Positions 1 to 12,000 of a DNA stretch of 12,490 nucleotides are shown here, piece after piece (the first letter of the stretch is position 1; each line of letters begins with the position of its first letter). The position numbers and the translations under genes are program-made. The notes beneath the pieces were generated by a model that did not search any database, had not been told where the DNA came from, and worked only from the letters and a program-made list of their open reading frames with translations. Origin of the DNA: Candidatus Omnitrophota bacterium (lineage in GTDB: Bacteria > Omnitrophota > Gorgyraeia > Velamenicoccales > JABMQK01); NCBI GenBank assembly GCA_028712915.1, contig JAQTPJ010000013.1:1-12490 (forward strand), written 5' to 3'.

Positions 1-3000
1 TCAGTATTTCGTTGAAAAATAACTCTAGCTGAATAATCGCCTTTAATTCTGTATACTATATAAGTTCCGTCTTTTTCTTTTGTTAACCTCGCAGCATAAA
101 TATCTCCACAATTCAATGTAGCTCTCAAGTTATTGATTACGGCATTAAACTCTGCCTTGCGGCTCTTGGATAAACTGTTAACTATCTGGTTGTAGCTATT
201 TAAAGCTTCTTGTAATTCTTCTCCTTGGAGGACCAATAAGGTAGATATTCGTTCTCCTATTTTATAAAGTCCATTTTTTCTTTCTGCTCTGTATGTCACT
301 CTCCCGGACTCCTGGCTGTTATTATATTCAATAATATCTACGGAATATCCATCACCAGGGATCATGGAAATAACTGCTCGCTCTAGGCCAAACGCATCAA
401 CAGCTCTGGCAATCTTGAAGTTATAATCCATGGTAATTTCTTCAACCACCTGCAGGCCTTCATAACCCTTGATCTTATCGTCCGTATTAACGGCGTATCC
501 TATCTGGCCGACCTTGTCAGTAATTACCGGTTTATATTCGGAATTATAGTAGCAGATATTCTTCAACGCCTCTTTCCCGCTGTAGCGCGATGGCATTACT
601 TTGTTTCCTTTTGATAATATCGATGTCGTCTCACCCCTGTCAACGACAGCGATACCCTGAACCTTGACACCGTTAATAACCTGCGGCTGGTAATAGAACT
701 GCGCTGATTCTTTGCCGGTTAAAGCATCTATGCCGTATATTCTCGGGCTATCACCGGTTCTCTGGAGGATAACGGATACCTTTCCTTCAAGGCTTATCTT
801 GGAAATAGCCTTAATTTGAGCTATGGGCTTGTTTTCTACGGGCCTGAAATTACTATTGTAGTTATATATATTCGCGGAGTTTTTGCCGGTAACAACCTCT
901 ATCTCCCCGCCTTCCTCAGGATGCTTAGGGTCTCTGGGGTAATAACGTAACGCTTCTTCTCTATCGCCTTTGACAACGCCGAAGAATCTCGCATCCTGGC
1001 CTTTGCGTTCTAAGACAATATAATGCCTGCCGTTAAAGTTAAACCCTGTTCTCCTAGACACTGTAGCTATAGGCTCGCCTTTTGTTTCATAATTAGGCGT
1101 ATACCTATATATGTGGGATTCTGTTTCGGAAATAATTACTTCTGCCTCTTTAGGATAATACCTGACAGCCTCTTCGCCGGTGGCGGTATTAACCGCGTAT
1201 ACTCTCGGGTTCTTGCCGGTTCTTTCTATGACATTAACATCTGCTCCTGTTGGCTTGAGCGTAAAGCTGTTGACTATTTTTGTATTGGCCGTCTTATTGA
1301 TAAGTTCATAAGTCTTAGGGTTATAGGTGTATATGTCGGAGGTAGCCTTGGAGGTGATTAATTCTGCCTCATCAGAATAATACCTGAGGACCTCTTCGCC
1401 GGTAGAAGCGTTGACGCCATAAACGCGGTCATTCTTTCCTGTCCTGTGTAAAACAATTATCTTCTCGTCTTTTGGAGAGGTTATAGTATTAACTGTCTCC
1501 ACATGCGCAACCTTATCACCTAAAGTATAATCGGGGTTATATGTGTATATATCGGAGGCTGTCTCGGAAATAATGACTTCCACTTCTTTGGCTTCAGGAT
1601 AATACCTTAAAGCCTCTGCGCCGGTGTTCTTTATTACACCGAAGACTCTTTCATTGCCTAATTTCTCTATTGATTCCTGGCTAATATTGACGCGGCTTAT
1701 CAAGGAATATTCTGTGCCATTGATAGTAATGTCCTTGATGAAGCGCGATACGGCTACAGGCTCTCCTTCAAGCTCGTATGTTTCAGGATTATATTTATAA
1801 ATGTAGGATTCGGTATCATTGATTATAAGCTCTGCCTCAGCCGCTTTAGGATAATACCTTAAACACTCATCCTCTTCGCCTTTCTTTATGCCGAATATTC
1901 TCTCTTCGCCGAATTTGTCAATGGTTTCCTGGGCTATATTGGTGCGCTTAAATACTAAGGCTGTGCTTCCATCCTGTAAAGTAATCTCTCCGACTTTCTT
2001 GACATGGGCGACTACATCATTTCCTAATTCGTATGTCTGAGGATTATAGTTGTATATGTCAGATTCGTCTGCGGAAACGCTCAGGGCAGCTTCGCCTGTT
2101 TTCTCGTCTATCTGATAATACTTTATTGACGACTCTTCGGCTCCCATTTCGTTGTAATTAATATCTGCTATGCGCCTGCCGTTTGCCTCGATCCTTATGG
2201 GTTTGCCTGTGAACAAGTCTATGTATAAATCCCTGTCTGATTCTGTTCCGGACTTATGCTCGGTCATAACTAAGGTATTCGCCGTATAACCGAAATATGT
2301 GGTAATTAATTTTCTCTCTTTGGGTTCTGTGCGGGTTATGAGTTTATCTTTTTCCTGCATTGCGGAATTCCATGAATACTTCTCAGCCACGCCGGCAATA
2401 TCTCTTGCGCTCCAATACTTTTCATCGTAAGAATTATAAATGACGCTTTCAGCCTCGATATACGCGCCAATTACATAAAGGTTATCGCCTTCATAAATTG
2501 CCTTTTCTCTGCCAAAACCATCATAAGAAATTACTCTCTTTACGCTGTCTATATAATTTGTCTCCAAATAATCCGCGCCGCCGAACTCATTGAACGCCCT
2601 GTCTTTAATCAACTCTGTTGCGAAAAGTTTCTTTATGGCATTGCCTTCAGCGTCGCTTAAATAGACATTGGTCGTTGTTGCCTTGTCAAACGCGCCAAAG
2701 TAATCATCGTCATAATTATAGGTAATGAGCTTTGACCTGTTTGCGTCGGACTTGGTAATTAACTGCCTGTATGGCCTGCCTAAATTATCCGTTTCCTCGC
2801 GGACGTCTGCTTCTAAGGTATTGTTGCGGCCTTCATAAACTGCGCCGCCTAATTCCGAGAACCCTTTTAATTCAAAATATTTCAGGTTGGCATCGGCTGC
2901 AGCGCGCCCATTCATATCGAAATCAGCCACGCCGTATGAAGTGGCTATATTCAACAACTCATGGGCACCGTCTTTAAACTCTGATTTTACATATCTGAAC

Positions 3001-6000
3001 GCCTCGCCGGATTCATCCATCTGCGCGGTCATATGTGTGGCGCCGCTGATTAAGCCTAAGGTCTGCTCTTCTGTCCTAGCGACCCTGCCTGCAGCGTCAT
3101 AATACCTGACTTCTTTGCTTACGTATTCTTCGCCATCAATATATGTATTATCGAAGTCGCTCAATAATATGCCTGTTCCGTATATGTATGTTTTACCTGC
3201 GCTGGGCACCGGTATCAGGCTGAACTGCCTTGAATCAAAATATGAATAATCATTCTCATAGCTATAAACAGTTTCGCGGTTGCCTCTTACCTGGCGCAAT
3301 AACTTGCCAGCGTCTTCTGTATTTACGCTGTAGTAGTCTTTCTCTTCCCATAACTTCCTGCCTTGCGGCGTAAAGTATCCTGTGACGCGGCCGATTGCGT
3401 TCTCGCTATAGAAACCTGACAAATCTGCGCCCTCAAGCGTTGACATATTAACGATTGTATCCGCCTGTTTTATCAGCTGTGAATCCTGCGACCAGCTGGA
3501 CCTTGCTTCCTTAAGCGTCTGGTTGCCGGCGGTCAATGTCACGGCCAACGGAGCAATGGTTACCTGCTTCAAACCGCTCGGCAAAGAAACCATGCCGTCA
3601 TATAAGAATAGCGTTATAACTCCGCCCCTTGCCATATAGCCAAAGCCGATGCTGTCCGAATCAAAGTTAAAGTTATAATTCATCCTGGCTAACCTGGCAC
3701 TGATTTCTCCTCTTAACTCATACATCTTCACAACTATTTCTACATAGGTCTCAATATCCGGATACGCCTTCTGTTCATCAGAACTATTCAAGCCATCGCC
3801 TGTATTATCGGCTACATTAAAGAAGAATTGCCCAATCCTTTCAAATCTATCTGCGCCGTATCTCTTTTCATTTATAGGATTGAGGTTGAATGAACCGTCT
3901 ATGCCGACCTTATAGAAATAATTCAACGCTTGGACAAATTCCGGCCTTGTGGCTACAGATTTCATTAACTCTGCGAGATACGGCAATGAGTCATTGTATT
4001 TATCTATATCAAAATCAAACGGATTGCTGATATCGTCTACGCTGGTGGCAACCATAAATAACACAGGAGCTAATTCCTGCCAGTTTGTATCCAAAGTCAG
4101 GCTCAATGGCTCTTCTAACCTGCTTAACCCATAAGCCTGCATAAAATCTTCCCTGTTAAATGCAGCGCCCAATTCGTCTATTCTCTGCGTCAAATAATTC
4201 ATCTTGAAAGCCAAATCAAATATTGCATCAGAAAGATTTGTCACGTAATTGTATCCGTAGGTATCTATTGTTTGCTGGCCTAAGCTTACTTCGCCTCTTA
4301 AGCTGACATTGTAATATGAGTAGTATTCCTCGAATTTCTGGCGGCTTATTACATCGTTATTAAGGCCTTCTACAGCTACCGCTGCCGCAGGCAACGCCTC
4401 AAAGAAGCTGTTCATATCCAGCTCGGGATTGCCGACCTGGCCAGATACAAACTCTAAAGCATCCGCATCAAGCTTCTGGCTTAAATCAATACCGTAAACA
4501 GCCTCGTATGATTCCGTCAAGACGTTATCAGCCTTTATGGTATCCATGAATAATTTCAAATCTTCTAAGGCTTCAGCATATTTGTATGCGCCCTCATATT
4601 CATATACACCCCAGTTATATTCGCTGCGGGCATGAATTATATTGCTGATAATAGCCTCGTAGCTCCTTGTGTCTAAATTATCGATATTTATATCTATAAC
4701 GCCTTCACTGTCGGAATATATTCCTGAATATATATCGTTAAAGAATGATGCCAAACCTTTAGAATTCAATCCTGCCTTTAAGTCAACTACTTCCTGCAGG
4801 TTATTCTGGAAAATGTTGAGTTTCTGCGTAGAGTATTCGGGGCTATTGTATGTTCCGCCTAACAGATTCCACTCTTGGAATGCTCCGCTTTCATTAAGTT
4901 TTGCTGACCAGACCACATCATTTAACAATGCCTGGAAATAATTCATATCCAGAGATTCTTCTTCTAAAGCAAGGCCGGAGACATCCAAAACGTCAATCAA
5001 TAAATCTTTCTGTTCTGATGTAAGATTTTCACATAACCAGCTGACTATCTGTAAATTAAGCTTAAACTTATTAAGATTTTCTGTGGGGAAGTCGTTGGCG
5101 TCTTCATCATAAATCCAGTAGTATTCCCATAATCCAGTGTCTTTATCCTGATACTTGCTGAATAAAATATCCGTTGCCAATACGCCAAAACCGGGTATGC
5201 CTAAATTATCAAAGAACGTTTCGCTAGTATTAACACCTTCATAATCTTCATCTACGATATGGTATATGAGAGATTCATATTCAGATAAATTATCCAACAT
5301 CCACTTCTCGGCAATCAATGACGGAACAAACTTATCCTTATTGTCGCTCCAGTCCTCACCGCTTACTATGGCAAACAAGAACGTTCTGTATAAATTCTGA
5401 GTTCCGATTTCATCGCTATCTTCGTCATCCAGAGGGTCAAAGTTGCTGACTCCGAATATCTCTCTAATTGCATCCTTCGCCTTATAGTTAGCTCTGAGGG
5501 TATTATGGAAAAGTTCGTCAGCAGCCACAGTATTATCAATCAACTTCTGTTTCTCGCTGTCATCTCCGTAGCCTTTATAAACGCTTCCTTCTATACCCAA
5601 CGCATTCTCATATGTATTTGGCGCGGAGTTATTATCGCCTACAATATTGAATAACCAGCCGCGAAGGTCCTCATCGCTTGCAGGGGTATTCTCTATCTGG
5701 ACATCAAATATACGGCCAAACGCAGAGGGAACATTCAATCCATCATCATACCTGTGCTCATAAATATAATTATATAAATCTACAGCTTTAGAAATTGAGC
5801 CTATGAAGCTCTGTTGTATGGTTGGCCAGTTAACGTCTCCTGTAATATCGTATAAAATTACTACATAGGTATCTTCGTATACCCACATCTGCGTATGGTC
5901 AATATCATAAATGGGTTCCTGTGTCTGGGTAAATAATGTCTGCCACTCAGCAAGGAAACTTTCGCCCTGGCTGGAATATGCCTGCCATAATCTGCCTGCC

Positions 6001-9000
6001 ACTTCAATTACTTTTCCTAAATCTTGTATATAACCGTTTGTGCCATAGAGTTTCTCATTGGCGTTAGAGCCTTCATAATTGTCATTAATATAATTAGCCT
6101 TGCTGTAAATAAACTTATAAGCGTCTTCATTATCGGTTGGGAAGACTTCCACGAAATAGAAATTCATAAACTGCTGGTCAGCCTGCAAAGCCTGCGCAAT
6201 ATCTTCAACTTCATCTTCAGTGCTATTAACAGTTGCTACGATAGTGGCTGCCGCCTGCGAATTATTGGCTGCCTTCTCGATAAATTCTGTTCCAGCTGCA
6301 GAGTTGTATGTGCCGAGAGTATTTATGCTGGCGCTTATTTTGGTTAACGCGCCTTCTAACTCTTCTATATCTAGCCTGTTGGCGATATGGCGGACTTCCC
6401 TTGCTTTAGTCCTGCCGTTGATATCCTTTGAGAATTGCTGTAATTTATAGCTTGCCGGTTTCTTGGTGGCGCTCAATAAATTCCTCAAAGCTCTCCAGTC
6501 CTCGCTGTTTAAATCCAAGAGGTCAAGGTCTTTGCCTTTTATAGCCCTTACTTCATCGGCTATCTTTGCGTAAGATGCCAAATCTTGCTGCCGGTTTAAT
6601 TCATCAAATAGTTTCTGGTGGGAGGCGTTGTTTAAATCCAGGTTGATTCCCATGCCGGCGGAGAGCAGCTCATCTAGCGCGGCAACCGCCTCAGGATTCG
6701 CCTTTGCGGCAGCAGCCACAGGGTTATCAGCGTCTAAGCCATCCAATACCGCTTGCGCATCATTAATACTTACGGTATTTACGCCTTTAGCCAAGCTCAT
6801 ACAATTAGTCATCGCGTAATTGGCAAAGCTATTGCCGCTTATGCGGTTATTGGCTGTATAGGTGTTATACAGGCCGGAACCAAAGTTTCCGTTGTAAGCA
6901 GCGCTGCCGCTGAAATTCAAACCAACACTCAAGCCATAAACGCTGTTCTCTTCATTTCTATATTGCCCGTATAAACGGCTATTAAGGCTATGCCCTGCTG
7001 CTGACCTGAATATCCAACTTACAACGCCGCTGCCGATAAGCTTATCCGGCTCAACGCTGTCTCTAAGAATTCCTGCGTTTAGTGATACGTCTGATTTACC
7101 TATATTCCTTATGGTTAAATCTCCAGTTGCGCTCTCCCATCCTTCGCCAGTACCAAACTTGGTATTTAAACCCCATGATATATTGCCGTTCCTATGGGAT
7201 ATTCTGGCTGTCAAATTAGCATCCTGTATCTCTCCATCCTTTACTTGCGCGTTGCTATATAAACCTGTCGCCCAGTTTTTGCCAATCTTCTTCGTCAAAG
7301 CGGCTCTTGCATTGATATCATCCATACCTAAGAATTTCGCTTCAGCTGTAAACGCGGGGAACCCTGATATTTCTTCAACGCTTAACTTGGCATACGGGCT
7401 TACCCTGTATTTATCTTCGCTGTCAGAGCTAAAGCCGTTTGCTGCGCTTCCCTCAAAACCTTCATCCCTGTAATCAAAATCCAAGCCCACGCCTACAAAA
7501 TATAAATTCTTAACCCTTCTCTCAATGCCCACCTGGCCGTTATCAACGCCTGCCTGCCAATCCCTGTCAAAGGCAAGATTCATACGCCAGTTTTCATTTA
7601 ACATCATATGAGAATAAATCCCTGCGCCTTCGTCCTGCCAGAATACCCTGACATCGCCTTTATATTTATCATCCCTATCCCTGAATATGTAATTTCCGCC
7701 TACAAGACCGCTTACTTCATAACGGCTTACCTTATCTCCCTCAAATACAGGAATAATCTGCAAGCCTGTATTCAGGCTGAGCTTCTTGCTGTAATAATCA
7801 AAGTCCACAAAGTAGCTGGCATTATTGTCCTTGTCTATAATTACATAAACAGGAAGCTCCAATCTGTTGCCGTCCTGCAATGATAATCTGTATACCGTGC
7901 CAATGTTGGCTGAATAGCTGACTTCGTTATTGACCTTGGTCATCTTTAGGTAAGAATCCAGGATAATTTCATCCCTGCCCATTAAATCCAAAGGTATATT
8001 ATGGTTCATCACTGCCTTCAAAGACTCCCAGCTATTATTGAATTTGCCGTTGGGGTCGCCGCTGATTTCAAACCGCGTGTTTGCGCCTCTTGTGTTTTCC
8101 GAAGTGACATAGTATGTCCTGACGCCATCAGCTGAATATGTATTCCTTACCTCTGTAAACTTGCCTTCGCTGTTTACGAGAGACGTGAACTGAATGGCCG
8201 TGCCGTTTGAATACTTAAATGTTACATCGCTGACTACAGAAGCGTCTCTGGAAACTCTTGTATCAACAGATAACGCCTGCTGGGCGTCTTGCGCGCCGGT
8301 GGCATCTTTATGTTCAACCTGCTGCGGCAATTCTATACCGCGGGAATATGCCTCTAACTGTAAGGCTACGATATCATTCGCGGTTCTTGCTTTGGAAACC
8401 TCGTTATTATCGCTTCTTTCCTGAGCATCCAAAATCATCTGGGCGTCTATATATTCTTCCTGTATTGTCAATGCCTTGTCTTCTTCTTTTGATTCTGATG
8501 TCTCATTGTTTAATTCATTAACCAGCTTTTCCACTGCTTCTAATACTGCTTCTTCATTAGGCCCGGCCAACATACCAATAAGCTTATTGGCTAAAGGCAA
8601 ACCGGTCATAACCGCAGTAGTGATAAGGTTGGGAGAAACCTGCAATACCCACGGGCTCTTATTCTCTTTTATGGCCTGGACTGTCTGGTATAACATCCTT
8701 ATCTGCAGTTGTTCCATCAACGGTTTTAAATTCGCGCTCTCTATGTTTTCCGGCTGCTCTAATAACTCGATGAGCGACTTGTAATCGACTCTTAACTCTT
8801 TAAGTTCCTGCCTATTCCTTATTTCTACAGGTAATGATAATTTGCTTACGGCAACTTCTCTTTCTGCCTGCGCAAGGGCTAATTTCTGGCTGTCGGTTTC
8901 AGCGCGCTCCTTTGATGACTGGTAATTTGACGCAGTATATAGGTAATTTTTGTAATCAGCGATTGTCTTATAAGCAATCAACTGGGTATCGATTATTGTC

Positions 9001-12000
9001 TTTAGCCCTTCTAAGGCAACCTTATACTCTTTATAAGCGATATCGCTCTTTGATAAAGCCTCTATTTCCAGCCTGGCGGTTACTAACGAAACAAAATAAC
9101 TCAAGTCAACCTTAACGCCGTGCTTTGCGGCTAACTGAAGTTCTATATTGCTCAATTCTGTAATAAATCCGTGGAGTTCGAATGTGGATAAGTTATCCTG
9201 TATTGCTTTCTGGATGGCTTCTTTTAATATCGCATCTTTCGTCTGCGGAATTCTGGGCTGGACAATAGCTATAACTTCATCTATATTCTTGTAACCTTCA
9301 AATCTTGAGAGGAATTGGTCGGCTTCTTCGATAGAGACCGGGTAGGAATCGGCTTCCTGAATAGTAGCAGGCGGGGCTTTCACATCTTTACCCATAAGCA
9401 AGGCTGCTAGATAAACCTTAAACCAATCCTGCTGCAGGCTGTTAACTATTGCAGCCCAACCTTTAATTACGCCCATATCTGTGTTGAATTCCGAATATAA
9501 TGCGTCGCGGCCTTCTATCTTGAAATACTGCTCATAAGACTGGGCTTCGGCAACAACTGTTTCCGCTTCGCTCTTCTTTTCTTCTTCGGATTTTCCTTTC
9601 TTGGCGTAAATCTTATCAATTTTCTTTACCCAGTCAGATTTATTATTCCTGAACTCTTTAATCTTATCCTGGTTCTGTTTGGGCATCTCTGGCGGCTTAG
9701 GCGCCTCTGGCTGAACCTGTTTCTGCTTGGCCGCTTCGGTCTTAGTTTCTGGGATATTAGATGCGGACGGCGCTGGCGTTACATTATTATCCTGTTGCTG
9801 CGCTGCATCATTCACCACTGCAGGAGTAGTAGTTTCTACTGCCTCTGCTGCCTGCGGCGCTTTGGCTTCTGCTTTAACTTTCTCCTCAAAAGAAGCAACT
9901 TTAGTATCATACTGTCTGAGGGTTTCGATATCAGAGCCAAAGTTCATAACAGCTTCTATCATATCTTTATAGTTTGATTCAAATTTCTCTGTTCTCGCCT
10001 GTAAATTATCCCTCTGTAATTTAAGCCCTTCTGCTTTCTTGCTTGTAGCGTCATTTCTTAACTTATTCTCCCTGTCATACAAAGTAGCGCCTACGCCAGC
10101 CGAAGGTGTAAATAAGGCAAAACCCTGCGGGTTGGCGCCTTCTATATCCTGAAGCCTAAACCCTAAGTTTAAGCTTATCCTGGAAGCCCATTTCTTACCT
10201 AAGTAATTGTCTATATCATTTGGCTGCTGATTGTCGCTTAACTGCATATAAGACAGCCCTGCCAAATATGACTTTAATTCATCTATTGACTTAGTGATTA
10301 CTTCTTCGGGGATTGCAGGTATGGCGTTTAATCCTGCCGCTGATTCCAGGTTTTGCCTTGCTATCTGCAATTTCTCCTGCGCCGCTTTCCACTGCTCAAA
10401 TAAACTATTAGGCGTAATCAAATAACGGCCTTCGCCGATTTGCACTAAGTCTTTTGATATTGCGCCGCCTTCATAGAGCCTTACTAAAGTTTCAGCGCTA
10501 ATTAAATCAAGGTAAGCGATTTTTATCTCTTCCTGCTTTGCCAATTTAGCGTTCTCTAATTCAAATAATGCCTTGTAATAATTCAATACCAATTCTGTGG
10601 ATATTTTCTTTGCTTTATCTTTGGATAATACTTTATCTAAGGTTGTGGATATTGACAACCCTAAACCACCAACCCAATCTTTTTCCTTGCTGACTTCCTG
10701 CTTCTGAGCGAAAGTAAATAAATTGACGCCGTTGTCTTTGAGCATTCTTAATAATTTCGCAAAATCTTTCTTATCCAGTTCTTTTACCCTGTTTTCGAAT
10801 GCCTTAATTGCCTTAGCTGCTTCAGGATTCTTTGCTAAATATTCTCTCTCAAATTTAGCGTCATCCATTAATACTGCCAAGGCATCTACCAAAGAAACTT
10901 CTTTCTGGTTTACATTCCTTCTGCTCATATTATTTATAAGCTGCTGCCTTAACCTATTGTATGCCTGTTCCTGTAAATATTGCTGCCTCTGTATTGCAAG
11001 CTGTTTCCTCTGCTCTATTAATTCCTGCTGCGCCTCTTGTCTCTGTGAATCCTGCTGCTGCTTTATGCTTAAGGCTATTTTATTTTCAACCTCGCGGTTC
11101 TGCCTTAAGAATAAGCTTGCCGGATTAACCGCCTGGCCGTTTACAAGCACTTCAAAATGCAAATGCTCCTCTTCGGCATCTATTAAGGCATCCCCTGTCA
11201 TTCCGGTTTTACCTATAATTGTTCCGGATATTAATTCCTTGCCGGCCTTAATACTATTATTTATCTGTGACAAATGTGCATATAGGGACTGTATTCCGTT
11301 GCCGTGGTCGACAATTACTGTCAAACCATAACCTTCTTTTTCTCCGCTGAAGGAAACTTTACCTTTGGCAGCCGCATAAACATCAGTACCAGTTTTAGCG
11401 GCGATATCTATTCCTGTATGAATATTATTCATGTCGCTGCCGAACGGCCTGAGTATGAAACCAAATTCTGAAACCACAGAAACTTCTCTGCCGCCTATGG
11501 GCAATATGGCGCCCAACTTATTCCACTGCGCCTTCGCGCTTTCGCTGCCTTCAGTTGTTTTATCAAGCAATTCATCAGCAGCCTGCACCATCCATCTGGC
11601 TTCCACCAAACCCTTAATAGTCTTATAGTAGTGCTGCGCTGTATCTTCATCCCACTTGGCGGTCTGTTTTTCCTGCGGGAATTTCGAATCTTCCTGCAAC
11701 CTCTTGATAAGTCTTTCTGTATTTTCTATGTAAACGAATACGTTCTTGTCTATCTCCTGGTTATAACCTTCGTTATCTTCTGTTTTATAACCAAAGTTGC
11801 CAAGCAACTGCCTGTGATATAAAGCCAGCTGCTTTTCTATGAGCAGATTCTTTACTGCTATCATGGTCTCAACATGCCAATTTTTAGCATTCCAATTACC
11901 GGTTTCCTCCAAACCAAATTTCTTCTGTATTTCTTTAATGGCCTCTGCCATTTCATCGCTGAATATATTATCTGAATCCTGATCTCCCTTATTATCTTTT

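Noticed and set aside
624..2063. CRISPR array or DNA-level direct repeats
   Set aside because: Periodicity is 216-255 bases, in frame, and conserved at protein level with varied third positions. It is a protein repeat, not short identical DNA repeats with spacers.
7111..7473. Plus-strand open frame of 120 residues
   Set aside because: It lies fully antisense to the beta-rich section, with no ribosome binding site or family features. The same applies to all other short plus-strand frames in the window.
10723..11331. Plus-strand open frame of 202 residues rich in Ser, Cys and Leu
   Set aside because: It is the antisense of the M23 and coiled-coil parts of the giant gene. Its Cys/Ser/Leu-rich composition is what the reverse of Gln/Glu/Lys/Ala codons gives, and no domain is visible.
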